Source: an uncultured Clostridia bacterium (GTDB lineage Bacteria; Bacillota; Clostridia; Oscillospirales; CAG-272). Taken from it: a stretch of 11,693 bases of DNA. Shown one piece after another: positions 1 through 7,160 of the stretch; within the stretch, counting starts at the first letter, position 1; the number at the start of each line of letters is the position of its first letter. The translations under genes and the position numbers were made by a program. The notes under the pieces were generated by a model that saw nothing but the letters and a program-made list of their open reading frames with translations, did not search any database and had not been told where the DNA came from. Location: NCBI GenBank assembly GCA_904502015.1, contig CAJGEA010000041.1, forward strand, positions 1-11,693. Reading direction: 5' to 3'.

Positions 1-1848
1 GTCTGCAGGGTCAACACCGTTTCCAAGGCTCTTATGCATTGCACGGCCCTGACCGTCAACTACCCAACCGTGTGTAAGAACCTGCTTGAAGGGAGCGCCC
101 TTGTCAAGCGCACCAACGCTGGTAAGGAGCGACGCCTGGAACCAACCGCGGTACTGGTCTGCGCCCTCAAGATAAACGTCCGCAGGCCAAAGCTCGGGCG
201 TATCCTTCATAAGAGATGCAAAATGAGTTGAACCGGAGTCGAACCAACAGTCAAGCGTGTCCTTCTCCTTATTAAACTCCTTGCCTCCGCAGTGCGGGCA
301 GGTAAATCCTTCGGGAGCAAGCTCCATAGCTTCCTTCTCGAACCAGATGTTGGAGCCGAACTCGTCGAACAGCTTCGAAATCTTCTCGATGGAAGCGGGA
401 GTGGACACGGGCTTCTCGCAATCACAGCAGTAGAACACGGGAATGGGCAGACCCCAACGGCGCTGACGGGAGATACACCAGTCGCTGCGCTCGCGGATCA
501 TGGACTCCATGCGGTCGCCGCCCCATGCGGGGAACCACTCCACGTTCTCAATGGCCTTGACGGCCTGATCCTTGAAGGACTCCACCGAGCAGAACCACTG
601 GGGGGTAGCGCGGAAGATGACGGGCTTCTTGCAGCGGTCATGGTGGGGATAGGAGTGCATGATCTCCTCAGAGGCAAAGAGCATGCCACTCTCGGCCATG
701 TCGGCCTTGATGACGGGGTTGGAATCCTCGGTCTTCATGCCGGCATACTTGCCTGCGTACTCGGTGTGACGGCCGTAGTCGTCCACGGGTACCACAAGGT
801 CCAGACCGTAACGCATACCCGTCTGATAGTCGTCGGCACCAAAACCGGGGGCAGTATGAACGCAACCGGTACCGCTGTCCATGGTGACGTACTCGGCGTT
901 GACGAGCAGAGAGGTCTTATCCAGGAAGGGGTGCTTGGCCAGCATGCGCTCGAAGAACTCGCCGGGATAGGTGGCGAGGATCTCGTAATTTTCAAAGCCG
1001 CCCATCTTCATGGTCTTCTCGGTAAGCGCCTCGGCCATGATGTAAATCTCGCCGTTCTCGGCCTTGACCAGCACGTAGCTGTCGCGGGGATGCAGGCAGA
1101 TACCCATGTTGCCGGGCAGAGTCCAGATGGTGGTGGTCCAAATGACAAAGAACATTTTGGAAGTGTCAAACTCGCCCAGCTTGCCCAGATCGTCGTGCAT
1201 GGGGAACTTGACGTAGACGGAGGTACAGGGATCGTCCTTATACTCGATATCGGCCTCAGCCACGGCGGTGGCGCAGAAGGGACACCAGGTAACGGGCTTC
1301 AGTCCCTTGTAGATGTAGCCCTTGTCGAACATACGGCCGAAAATCTTGACCTCCTGACCCTCGAAGTGGCGATCCATGGTGCGATAAGGATGCTCCCAAT
1401 CGCCCACAACGCCCAGGCGCTTAAAGCCTGCCATCTGCTTCTGGATGAAGTCCTCTGCAAACTCCTCGCAAGCCTTTCGGAACTCGGGGACCGTCATTTC
1501 CTTATTCAGCTTCTTTTTGGAGTTCTCGATCGCGCGCTCAATGGGCAGACCGTGGTTATCCCAACCGGGAATATAGGGGGTGTAGTGACCCATCATGGCC
1601 TGAGAACGGACGATGAAATCCTTCAGGGTCTTGTTCAGGGCGTGGCCCATGTGGATAAAGCCGTTGGAGAAGGGAGGGCCATCGTGGAGAACGAAGGGGG
1701 GCTTATCCTTGTTCTTCTCCAGCATCGTATTGTAGAGGTCAATGCTCTCCCAATAATTCAGGGTATCGGGCTCGCGCTGGGGCAGACCCGCCTTCATGGG
1801 GAAGGAGGTCTGAGGCAGATTCAGAGTGCTGTTGTAATCCTTGGACAT
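1..1848 (-). CDS. ileS: Isoleucyl-tRNA synthetase, N-terminal 616 residues (3' end outside window)
   Basis: Class I aminoacyl-tRNA synthetase that charges tRNA-Ile with isoleucine in the cytoplasm and edits misactivated valine. The frame is open from the ATG at 1848 to the window edge. Visible motifs: the HIGH box as HMGH at residues 66-69 after DGPPFSNG; WCPFC and AEADIEY at the edge of the CP1 editing insertion; CISRQRRWGLPIP; two Cys pairs (CCDC and CPHC), probably a zinc site; DCWFDSG; GADQYRGWFQ; and the KMSKS loop as AMHKS at 603-607, close to the usual position in family members of about 930 residues. The tRNA-binding C-terminus is missing. AAGGAG lies 12 nt before the ATG. The gene follows ylmH after 135 bp, the usual neighbourhood in Bacillota except that divIVA is absent. 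Identity is near certain. Confidence 0.97.
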   Translation of the reverse strand, partial: MSKDYNSTLNLPQTSFPMKAGLPQREPDTLNYWESIDLYNTMLEKNKDKPPFVLHDGPPFSNGFIHMGHALNKTLKDFIVRSQAMMGHYTPYIPGWDNHGLPIERAIENSKKKLNKEMTVPEFRKACEEFAEDFIQKQMAGFKRLGVVGDWEHPYRTMDRHFEGQEVKIFGRMFDKGYIYKGLKPVTWCPFCATAVAEADIEYKDDPCTSVYVKFPMHDDLGKLGEFDTSKMFFVIWTTTIWTLPGNMGICLHPRDSYVLVKAENGEIYIMAEALTEKTMKMGGFENYEILATYPGEFFERMLAKHPFLDKTSLLVNAEYVTMDSGTGCVHTAPGFGADDYQTGMRYGLDLVVPVDDYGRHTEYAGKYAGMKTEDSNPVIKADMAESGMLFASEEIMHSYPHHDRCKKPVIFRATPQWFCSVESFKDQAVKAIENVEWFPAWGGDRMESMIRERSDWCISRQRRWGLPIPVFYCCDCEKPVSTPASIEKISKLFDEFGSNIWFEKEAMELAPEGFTCPHCGGKEFNKEKDTLDCWFDSGSTHFASLMKDTPELWPADVYLEGADQYRGWFQASLLTSVGALDKGAPFKQVLTHGWVVDGQGRAMHKSLGNGVDPAD

Positions 1849-1983
1849 TGGTTTTCAAAGCTCCTTATGTTATGTATGAATTTACTTTTTATAGAATATC
1901 GGCGGAGTACGCCGTTATTTTCAAGATTAAGGCCACCGATAGGCATCGGTGCGGAAGATGAACGCAGGCTTGGGGGGCGCGGT
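1849..1983 (-). other. ylmH-ileS intergenic region with two small hairpins
   Basis: This 135-bp gap holds the ileS ribosome binding site and two inverted repeats: a perfect 7-bp stem with a 4-nt loop at 1934-1951 (CACCGAT/ATCGGTG) and a perfect 5-bp stem with a 5-nt loop at 1900-1914 (CGGCG/CGCCG). Neither is followed by a uridine run on the minus strand, so they are not clear terminators. I see no well-spaced sigma-A promoter. The gap is too short for a full T-box leader, although ileS in many Bacillota has one. divIVA, often found at this position, is absent. Confidence 0.5.
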
Positions 1984-2832
1984 TCAAATGTACTTCCCCG
2001 CCACCAGCCGTATTCTTCCCTTCCGTGTCGTCCCATCGAAGGTATGAACGGCAAATTTTCCGTACCCCCGCACCGAAATAACGGAAGGCGCATCCACGGT
2101 GACCGCGCAATCCTCCACGATTTCATAGTCCAGCTCCACGAGTCCCGACCGCACGGCGGTCTGTGCCTTGTCGCGGGAGAGATTGCAGAGAGCCGCAACC
2201 ACGCAGTCCAGCCGCTCGGAGGCGACGGTATCGCTGACGGGGGAAAGTCGGCGGGCAAGCGAGATGGATTCTCCCTCGGGCAAGCGGGAGACGCGCACGG
2301 CATCGGTCGCCACGCGCTCCAGATGGGTCATAAGAAAATCGGCAATGGGTGCCCCGCACAGAACAACCGCCTCACGGTCGTCGGCAACCGCCACGTCACC
2401 CAGAGCGTCACGATCCAGCCCCAGACCCAGTATGGAACCAAGATAATCGCGGTGCGTCAGTACACGAAAGCCCGAGCCGCGGATCCGCAGAGGGATCGCC
2501 AGATCGGAGAGCTCCTGCGCCGTATCGTCAAAGCCCGCCTCGCACAGCGCGCAAACGGGATCGGCCGCAAGTGCGTCGGGTTCGACAGCCCCCTCCAGAT
2601 AGTCGGGGAGCAGGATCATCCGCACCCGTTCGGCCTCGGGGTAACCGCCCCATGCCAGCGCCGTGCCAGCCGACATACGCGCCGCCAGATAGGCACGAGC
2701 GTACTTGACCTCACGGGGCGTGAGGTAGGAGGTTGCCGCAAGCTCACCCCGTGCCGCGGCCTCACAGAGGTCGTCAAGCCGAGAGATCAGTGCGGCAATC
2801 TCTCCATCGGGCGCGAAAAAAACTTGTTTCAT
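1984..2832 (-). CDS. ylmH: YlmH-type S4-domain RNA-binding protein
   Basis: A 282-residue RNA-binding protein of the YlmH family. Family knowledge: it binds ribosomal or tRNA structures through a C-terminal S4 domain, and Bacillus YlmH has been linked to ribosome-associated quality control of stalled nascent chains. Visible here: the family signature THRDYLGSILGLGLDRDALGD around residues 126-146, and an S4 domain from about residue 205 (SERLDCVVAALCNLSRDKAQ, then SGLVELDYE). Length is close to the family norm of about 260 residues. Its ATG lies 1 bp after the ylmG stop codon, which suggests translational coupling; no strong Shine-Dalgarno sequence is visible. It sits between ylmG and ileS as in other Bacillota. 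The family call is strong; the cellular role in this organism is inferred. Confidence 0.92.
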   Translation of the reverse strand: MKQVFFAPDGEIAALISRLDDLCEAAARGELAATSYLTPREVKYARAYLAARMSAGTALAWGGYPEAERVRMILLPDYLEGAVEPDALAADPVCALCEAGFDDTAQELSDLAIPLRIRGSGFRVLTHRDYLGSILGLGLDRDALGDVAVADDREAVVLCGAPIADFLMTHLERVATDAVRVSRLPEGESISLARRLSPVSDTVASERLDCVVAALCNLSRDKAQTAVRSGLVELDYEIVEDCAVTVDAPSVISVRGYGKFAVHTFDGTTRKGRIRLVAGKYI

Positions 2833-2833
2833 A

Positions 2834-3118
2834 TCAGACTAAAAAAGAGTTTTCCAGAACCACGCTCAGAATCATGAGCAGAATGGTGGTGATGAAGTAG
2901 GGCATATCCAGGGGAACGCCCATAAACCACCCGAAACGCGCGCAAAGCTGGCGCACGGGCAGGATCACGGGCTCGGTAATGACGTAGAGCAGGTTCACAA
3001 AGATATTTTGCCCCGGCATGAAGAACCACGACAGGATGGCACGCACCATCATGGCGATGAGCAGAATATCCACGAACCACACGGCGCATTGCACCACAAG
3101 GTAGATCGCTCCGTTCAT
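2834..3118 (-). CDS. ylmG: YggT/YlmG family small integral membrane protein
   Basis: A small membrane protein of about 94 residues with hydrophobic segments near residues 3-27 and 68-92, joined by a loop with the family-like stretch VRAILSWFF and TEPVILPVRQL. YggT/YlmG proteins have been linked to division or envelope organisation in bacteria and chloroplasts, but the biochemical role is unclear. Two in-frame ATGs are possible. The Shine-Dalgarno AGGAGG (3131-3126) is only 1 nt from the ATG at 3124 but 7 nt from the ATG at 3118, so 3118 is preferred, giving a start MNGAIYLVV. It lies 30 nt after sepF and 1 nt before ylmH, the conserved ylm order. Family confidence is high. Confidence 0.9.
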   Translation of the reverse strand: MNGAIYLVVQCAVWFVDILLIAMMVRAILSWFFMPGQNIFVNLLYVITEPVILPVRQLCARFGWFMGVPLDMPYFITTILLMILSVVLENSFLV

Positions 3119-3125
3119 ACGCATC

Positions 3126-3131
3126 CCTCCT
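3126..3131 (-). promoter_or_regulatory. Ribosome binding site that decides the ylmG start
   Basis: AGGAGG on the minus strand. Spacing is 1 nt to the ATG at 3124, which is too tight, and 7 nt to the ATG at 3118, which is ideal. The second ATG is therefore the likely start. Confidence 0.75.
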
Positions 3132-3148
3132 CTCGGGGCCGGCAGGAC

Positions 3149-3901
3149 TTACTCGGCATCCTCGTCGGAATCCTCCTCGTCGTAGCCGTCCTCATACTCC
3201 TCGTACTCGTCGTACTCATCGTATTCTTCGTACTCGTCCTCATCCTCCTCGGGAATGTCCAGCTCTTCCTCGTCCACCTCGACGCCGTTGGGAGCAATCA
3301 CGATGATCTCGGGGGAGGTGCGGAACATCTCCGCCTCCAGCGCCAGAGCCGCGCCCATCATGTAATCGAACAGGCGAAGCAGGTTTTCGGTATCCAATTT
3401 GGATACGCGAACCACTACGATGTGACCCGACGCCATACCCCTGACGATGGCCTCACGGCAATCCTTGTAGGTAGCAGGGGTAAAGTACAGATGCTCGGGC
3501 TTAACCTCCTCGGGAGCGGGCTCCTCGTGGCGGGGCTCCTCCTCATAGACACGATCACGGTAAACGGGAGCGGGATCGTCATAGTAGCCGCGATCATCCG
3601 AGCGACGGTCGTCATAACGACGGTCGTCATAACGACGGTCATCCGCATAGCGGTCGTCACCGCGGCGGTCGTCGTAACGGCGGTCGTCACCGCGGCGGTC
3701 GTCATAACGACGGTCATCCGCATAGCGATCGTCACCGCGGCGGTCGTCGTAACGGCGATCGTCACCGTGGCGATCGTCACGGCGATCGTCGCCACCGCGA
3801 TTGTCGGGGTAGGAGCCTACGTAGTAATCACTGTCATAGCCCGTATCCAGGTCAGTATCGGTTTCGGGCTGGCGGTTGAGCTTCTTCCAAAAATCCTTCA
3901 T
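3149..3901 (-). CDS. sepF: Cell division protein SepF with expanded DDR-repeat linker and acidic tail
   Basis: SepF is a cytoplasmic FtsZ-binding protein that tethers and bundles FtsZ at the septal membrane in Bacillota, Actinobacteria and Cyanobacteria. The N-terminus MKDFWKKLNR fits the short membrane-targeting helix. Residues 38-106 are low-complexity repeats, 14 DDR units of which 13 are pentapeptides (DDRRY, DDRRG, DDRYA and variants). The conserved SepF core runs from about 137 to 208, with FTPATYKDCREAI, GHIVVVRVSKLDTENLLRLFDYMMGA and MFRTSPEIIVIAP. Residues 209-250 form a tail dominated by Glu, Asp and Tyr. At 250 residues it is much longer than the usual 150 or so, because of the linker and tail. 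AGAGGA precedes the ATG at 3901 with good spacing. It sits between ylmE and ylmG, as expected. Identity is strong; the role of the extra regions is unknown. Confidence 0.93.
   Translation of the reverse strand: MKDFWKKLNRQPETDTDLDTGYDSDYYVGSYPDNRGGDDRRDDRHGDDRRYDDRRGDDRYADDRRYDDRRGDDRRYDDRRGDDRYADDRRYDDRRYDDRRSDDRGYYDDPAPVYRDRVYEEEPRHEEPAPEEVKPEHLYFTPATYKDCREAIVRGMASGHIVVVRVSKLDTENLLRLFDYMMGAALALEAEMFRTSPEIIVIAPNGVEVDEEELDIPEEDEDEYEEYDEYDEYEEYEDGYDEEDSDEDAE
3629..3778 (-). repeat. 75-bp tandem duplication inside the sepF linker
   Basis: Two adjacent 75-bp copies (3629-3703 and 3704-3778) match at 71 of 75 positions by eye. Each encodes five pentapeptides (residues 67-91 and 42-66), and the two 25-residue peptides differ only at one position (Arg versus His). 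Each copy is itself built of 15-bp units encoding DDRxx, so the tract is a nested repeat. Related units continue on both sides, from about 3584 to 3790. Confidence 0.9.
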
Positions 3902-3995
3902 GTTTCTGTTCCTCTTTTTCTCTTTTATTGATTTTCGTTTGGTTTTATGTCAATGTTTTTGCGTTTTGGTTGTTGTGTCTTGAAACGATCTGCGG
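3902..3995 (-). promoter_or_regulatory. ylmE-sepF spacer with a possible weak promoter
   Basis: This 94-bp A-rich spacer contains a perfect minus-strand -35-like TTGACA (3953-3948). At 17-18 bp downstream there is only CAATAA/AATAAA, a poor -10 match. The site could give sepF some expression of its own, but it may equally be chance in AT-rich DNA. The sepF Shine-Dalgarno lies at its downstream end. Confidence 0.3.
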
Positions 3996-4697
3996 TCATT
4001 TCCCGGCGAACAGCGTGCGTCCCACGCGCACAAGGGTAGCGCCCTCGGCGGCGGCAACGGCGTAGGATTCCGACATACCCATAGAGAGTATCATGTCCTC
4101 CCCGCTCATGGGCAAGGTTCTCCAGATCTCCTCGCACAGCGTGCGGGTGTCTCCGAAATAGCAATGATACTCCTCGTCGGTGGAGCGCGGGGCCATAGTC
4201 ATAAAGCCGCGCAGGCGCAGGTGGGGAAATCCCCCGCCCGTGATCAGCCGCGCAAAGTCGGCCGCCGCCTCGGGGGCGATGCCGCTCTTGCTCTCCTCGT
4301 GCCCCGAATTGATCTCAATGAGCACATCCACCGTGCGGTCAATCCTCGCGGCTTGCCGCTCGATCTCCTTGGCTAATTTCTCGGAGTCCAGCGATTGGAT
4401 CATATCCACCTTATCGATGATGTACTTGACCTTGTTGGTCTGAAGCGTGCCTATGAAGTGAAACGAGATACCCGCCTCATGCAGCGGCTCGTATCGCTCA
4501 AGCAGCTGTTGAACGCGATTCTCCCCCACCACGGATATGCCCTGCTCGCGGTGCAGGTGCAGGATCTCCTCCACCTCAGCGCTCTTGATCGCCGCTGTGA
4601 GCAGTACCCGCGCGGGATCGCGCCCCGCCGCGATGCAGGCGTCGCGGATACACGCGCGCACAATGTCTGCGTTTTTATCCAGATAATCGAATGACAT
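3996..4697 (-). CDS. ylmE: YggS/PLPBP family pyridoxal phosphate-binding protein
   Basis: A 233-residue cytoplasmic PLP-binding protein of the YggS/YlmE/PLPBP (PROSC) family, which has an alanine-racemase-like barrel. Family knowledge: these proteins buffer PLP and affect amino-acid and keto-acid homeostasis, with no firmly assigned enzyme activity. Visible: the probable Schiff-base lysine K38 in TAAIKSAEVEEI, then GENRVQQL at 58-65, HFIGTLQTNKVK at 80-91, a LRLRGFMTMAP strand, and the C-terminal phosphate-binding stretch LSMGMSESYAVAAAEG followed by RVGRTLF. Length is normal for the family. GGAG lies about 9 nt before the ATG at 4697. It begins 60 bp after the adaptor-like gene and precedes sepF by 94 bp, the standard ylm order. 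Confidence 0.94.
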   Translation of the reverse strand: MSFDYLDKNADIVRACIRDACIAAGRDPARVLLTAAIKSAEVEEILHLHREQGISVVGENRVQQLLERYEPLHEAGISFHFIGTLQTNKVKYIIDKVDMIQSLDSEKLAKEIERQAARIDRTVDVLIEINSGHEESKSGIAPEAAADFARLITGGGFPHLRLRGFMTMAPRSTDEEYHCYFGDTRTLCEEIWRTLPMSGEDMILSMGMSESYAVAAAEGATLVRVGRTLFAGK

Positions 4698-4757
4698 AAT
4701 CTATACTCCGTACTCCGTTTATAGCGTATAGCGGTACTCGGCAGAGGTGACGGTCAA

Positions 4758-6101
4758 TCAACTGATGACCTTACCCTCGTGCAGCTCGGTGCCGCTCGTA
4801 ATAATCTTGTCGTTGATGTTGAGGAAGCTCCAGCCGTCGGCTGTGAGCTTGTCCCGCTCACCCTCGTCCAGACCTTCCAGCATGGCTTTGATATCCCCGT
4901 AGGTTTCAGCAATGACGTAGCCCTCGTGCTTCACCTTGATGCGGATCTTACGGAACTCCACCACGTTGCCCGACAGGATATACACCCCTCGGACGGGCTC
5001 ACCCCCCGCGGGGGACGGCAGGGTGACGATGGCCTCGGCGGGAATGCGATAACCGCCAATGGAATGCGTCACGGTTTCCACCGTGATGCGGCGGTCAAAG
5101 GAAAAGCCCTCGGGCATGGCCTGCGTTTTGAAAACCAGAAGCGCGCCGCCCGCATCGGGCACCATACGCGCCACCGTCATGTCGATCACGACGTCGCCGC
5201 TCTCACCGCACAGCATGGAGTAGCGGCCTCCCACCTCGAAATGCGCCGCATCGGTCAGGGATACGTAGGCGGCGGCGTACCACTCGGGGCTATACACCAT
5301 TTTGCCAACGGCACCCGTAGGCGTGGGCGCGGCGCCGCATTCGGTCATGGCAAGGAACTCCTCGGCGGTCATGGTCATGGCGTCGGCGTACGGGAACACG
5401 CCCTCGTAGCCGTCCAGGTCGTAGTAGAAGTACCCGCCCCGATCGGTCTGCAAATGACCGACGGCGGTAAGCTCGGCAACCAGCGCCGCTTGCTCGGCTC
5501 GCAGGGCAGACGCGCTGACGCCCTCGGCAGAGCCCGTCAGAACCTCGTACCGCCCCAGCGCACGGAGCATACGGTCGGCGTATCCGCCCACGGCAGAAAG
5601 ATCTCCCCGCTCGACGGCTTCTAAAACACCCAAATACCCGTCATCAATGACGGCCACGGCATCACGCACGTCGTCGGGCGTTCCCTGCCCTCCCTCAGCC
5701 TCCAGCAGAGCAATACGGTCGGAGTATGTGTTGAGAAGAATCTGCAAAAGCCCGGCATACTCGGCAGCCTCGGAAGCGTACGCCGTCCCCATTGAGGAGC
5801 CGACCCGCACCTTCTCGCCGTTCTGCACGGTATAGAGGCAGACGTTACTGCCCGGGGAAACCATAACAGCCTCTTCGCGGAACAGGTACAGATCCATTTG
5901 CACGTAGGCTTGGTCTACGATCTCCTGGGTACGCAGGGTGGAAAGTCCCACCGTGAGGTGGCGCGCCACCTGATAAGCGGAAAACCCGATCACACCGAAG
6001 AGCAGGATCACGAGCCCCGCTTGCAGAACCGAGCGGCGCGGACGGAAGCGACGGCACAGGGCGGCAAGTCTGCGGGCATATTCGTAAATGACGGTTGCCA
6101 T
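4758..6101 (-). CDS. Membrane-anchored HlyD/RND-type adaptor-like protein
   Basis: A 447-residue protein with a basic N-terminus (RRFRPRR), one hydrophobic segment at about residues 25-46 (LQAGLVILLFGVIGFSAYQV), and a large outer region. Just after the segment, YLFREEAVMVSPGSNVCLYTVQNGEKVRVGSSMG resembles the first half of the barrel-sandwich (lipoyl-like) domain of periplasmic adaptor proteins; a helical section follows (about 100-220) and then beta-rich domains ending KVKHEGYVIAE and DKIITSGTELHEG. Genes annotated as HlyD-like adaptors are known beside ylmE-sepF in Clostridia. No ABC, RND or MFS transporter adjoins it here, so the partner is unknown. The start is set at 6101 because AAAGGAGGT lies 4 nt upstream; an in-frame extension to 6191 is unlikely. 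The fold call is moderate and the function is not assigned. Confidence 0.7.
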   Translation of the reverse strand: MATVIYEYARRLAALCRRFRPRRSVLQAGLVILLFGVIGFSAYQVARHLTVGLSTLRTQEIVDQAYVQMDLYLFREEAVMVSPGSNVCLYTVQNGEKVRVGSSMGTAYASEAAEYAGLLQILLNTYSDRIALLEAEGGQGTPDDVRDAVAVIDDGYLGVLEAVERGDLSAVGGYADRMLRALGRYEVLTGSAEGVSASALRAEQAALVAELTAVGHLQTDRGGYFYYDLDGYEGVFPYADAMTMTAEEFLAMTECGAAPTPTGAVGKMVYSPEWYAAAYVSLTDAAHFEVGGRYSMLCGESGDVVIDMTVARMVPDAGGALLVFKTQAMPEGFSFDRRITVETVTHSIGGYRIPAEAIVTLPSPAGGEPVRGVYILSGNVVEFRKIRIKVKHEGYVIAETYGDIKAMLEGLDEGERDKLTADGWSFLNINDKIITSGTELHEGKVIS

Positions 6102-6105
6102 GGCG

Positions 6106-6114
6106 ACCTCCTTT
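6106..6114 (-). promoter_or_regulatory. Strong ribosome binding site of the adaptor-like gene
   Basis: AAAGGAGGT on the minus strand, a near-perfect match to the 16S rRNA 3' end, 4 nt before the ATG at 6101-6099. It fixes the start at 6101 rather than at upstream in-frame codons. Confidence 0.85.
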
Positions 6115-6154
6115 GCGTGTGCGGTACCGCTCGCGTTTTCCAAACGGACAAACG

Positions 6155-6191
6155 GGTAAACTATAAAGTATAGTATAACACAAAAATACAA
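6155..6191 (-). promoter_or_regulatory. AT-rich stretch with palindrome and -10-like boxes upstream of the adaptor-like gene
   Basis: Between miaA and the adaptor-like gene the minus strand carries overlapping -10-like boxes (TATACT twice, TATAGT once) and a perfect 6-bp inverted repeat with a 3-nt centre at 6160-6174 (ACTATA/TATAGT). No good -35 sits at proper spacing. It may be an internal promoter or operator for the downstream genes, but the support is only compositional. Confidence 0.28.
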
Positions 6192-7160
6192 TCAGGAAAA
6201 TAGATTTTCCGCATTGTTTACAATATCTTTAAAATCTTTGATCTCCCCACCCTCATCCACGGTGATCCACGACACGTAGGGTTTGGCGGAGAACCACGTA
6301 ATCTGCCGTTTGGCGTAGCGTCGAGTCGCCATTTTAAGGGTTTCTGTGCAGGACTGCAGTGTAGCCATGCCATCCAGATAGGGAAACAGCTCCTTGTAGC
6401 CGATGGCCTGGGCCGCGGTTTGGCAAATGTCGAACACGCCCATCTCGCGCAGGCGGCGGGTTTCCTCTGCAAGCCCCTGCTCCAGCATGATATCCACGCG
6501 GCGGTCAATGCGGTCGTAGAGCAGCGCGCGGCTTTCGTAATGCAGGCCGATTACGGTCGCATCATAGGGGCAATCGGGCACGCGGGACTCGCGATCCAGC
6601 TCGCTCTTTTTCCGTCCCGTCGTGCGGCATATCTCAATGGCGCGCGCCACCCGCTTGACGTTGTTGGGATGGATGGCGTCGGCACTCTCGGGGTCAAGCT
6701 CACGAAGCATGGCGTGCAGCGCATCGTTGCCCTCCCGCTCGGCCAGCTCGCACAGCTCGCGGCGCAGGGTGGGGTCGCTGTCGGTCACCTCAAACGTACC
6801 GCCGCGCAGAAAGGCGTCGAGATACAGTCCCGTGCCACCGCATAGAATGGGCAATTTCCCGCGCGAGAGGATATCGTCCACAGCCGCCCGCGCGTCCCGC
6901 ACGTAGTCGGCGCAGGAATATCCGCTCGGATCGGTGGGGGACACGATATCCATGAGGTGATGCGGCACGCCCCGCCGCTCGGCGGCGTCGGGCTTGGCGG
7001 TGCCGATATTCATATCCCGATAGATCTGCATGGAGTCGCAGGACACCACCTCGCCGCCGTGACGCAGGGCCAGTTCAACCGCAAGGGCGGTCTTGCCGCT
7101 CGCCGTACTGCCCACCACCGCGAGGATGCGGGGCTTATTGTTTAACAGGGCTTGGCTCAC
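6192..7160 (-). CDS. miaA: tRNA dimethylallyltransferase MiaA
   Basis: MiaA transfers a dimethylallyl group from DMAPP to N6 of A37 in tRNAs reading UNN codons, the first step toward ms2i6A. The 322-residue length fits the family. Visible: the P-loop GSTASGKT at 17-24; DSMQIYRDMNIGTAKP from residue 42; GVPHHLMDIVSP; GGTGLYLDAFL near 108-118; NNVKRVARAIEI; and the C-terminal RRYAKRQITWF. The start is a GTG at 7160 that overlaps the stop of the upstream hydrolase gene by 4 bp (GTGA). No other ATG or GTG start precedes the P-loop. The overlap implies translational coupling with the hydrolase and membership of the queA transcript. Confidence 0.96.
   Translation of the reverse strand: MSQALLNNKPRILAVVGSTASGKTALAVELALRHGGEVVSCDSMQIYRDMNIGTAKPDAAERRGVPHHLMDIVSPTDPSGYSCADYVRDARAAVDDILSRGKLPILCGGTGLYLDAFLRGGTFEVTDSDPTLRRELCELAEREGNDALHAMLRELDPESADAIHPNNVKRVARAIEICRTTGRKKSELDRESRVPDCPYDATVIGLHYESRALLYDRIDRRVDIMLEQGLAEETRRLREMGVFDICQTAAQAIGYKELFPYLDGMATLQSCTETLKMATRRYAKRQITWFSAKPYVSWITVDEGGEIKDFKDIVNNAENLFS

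Noticed and set aside
1976..1986. GAACCGCG on the minus strand, like the end of the T-box core before ileS
   Set aside because: The first half of the T-box consensus (AGGGTGG) is missing, it overlaps the ylmH stop, and no terminator with a uridine run follows.
292..2877. An 861-codon open frame on the plus strand
   Set aside because: It lies antisense to ileS and ylmH, both with clear family motifs. Its composition (Gly, His, Leu, Val rich) is what the reverse complement of GC-rich coding DNA gives, and it resembles no family I know.
3584..3790. Regular repeats that might be a CRISPR array
   Set aside because: The units are 15 bp without unique spacers and stay in frame inside sepF, so they are a coding repeat.
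3008..3931. A 307-codon plus-strand frame rich in Val, Ile and Thr repeats
   Set aside because: It is the antisense reading of the sepF repeat tract; the repeats reflect the DDR codons on the other strand.
4698..4757. A TTGACC and several TATA-like boxes before ylmE
   Set aside because: No pair has 16-18 bp spacing; the nearest usable combination is about 20 bp apart.
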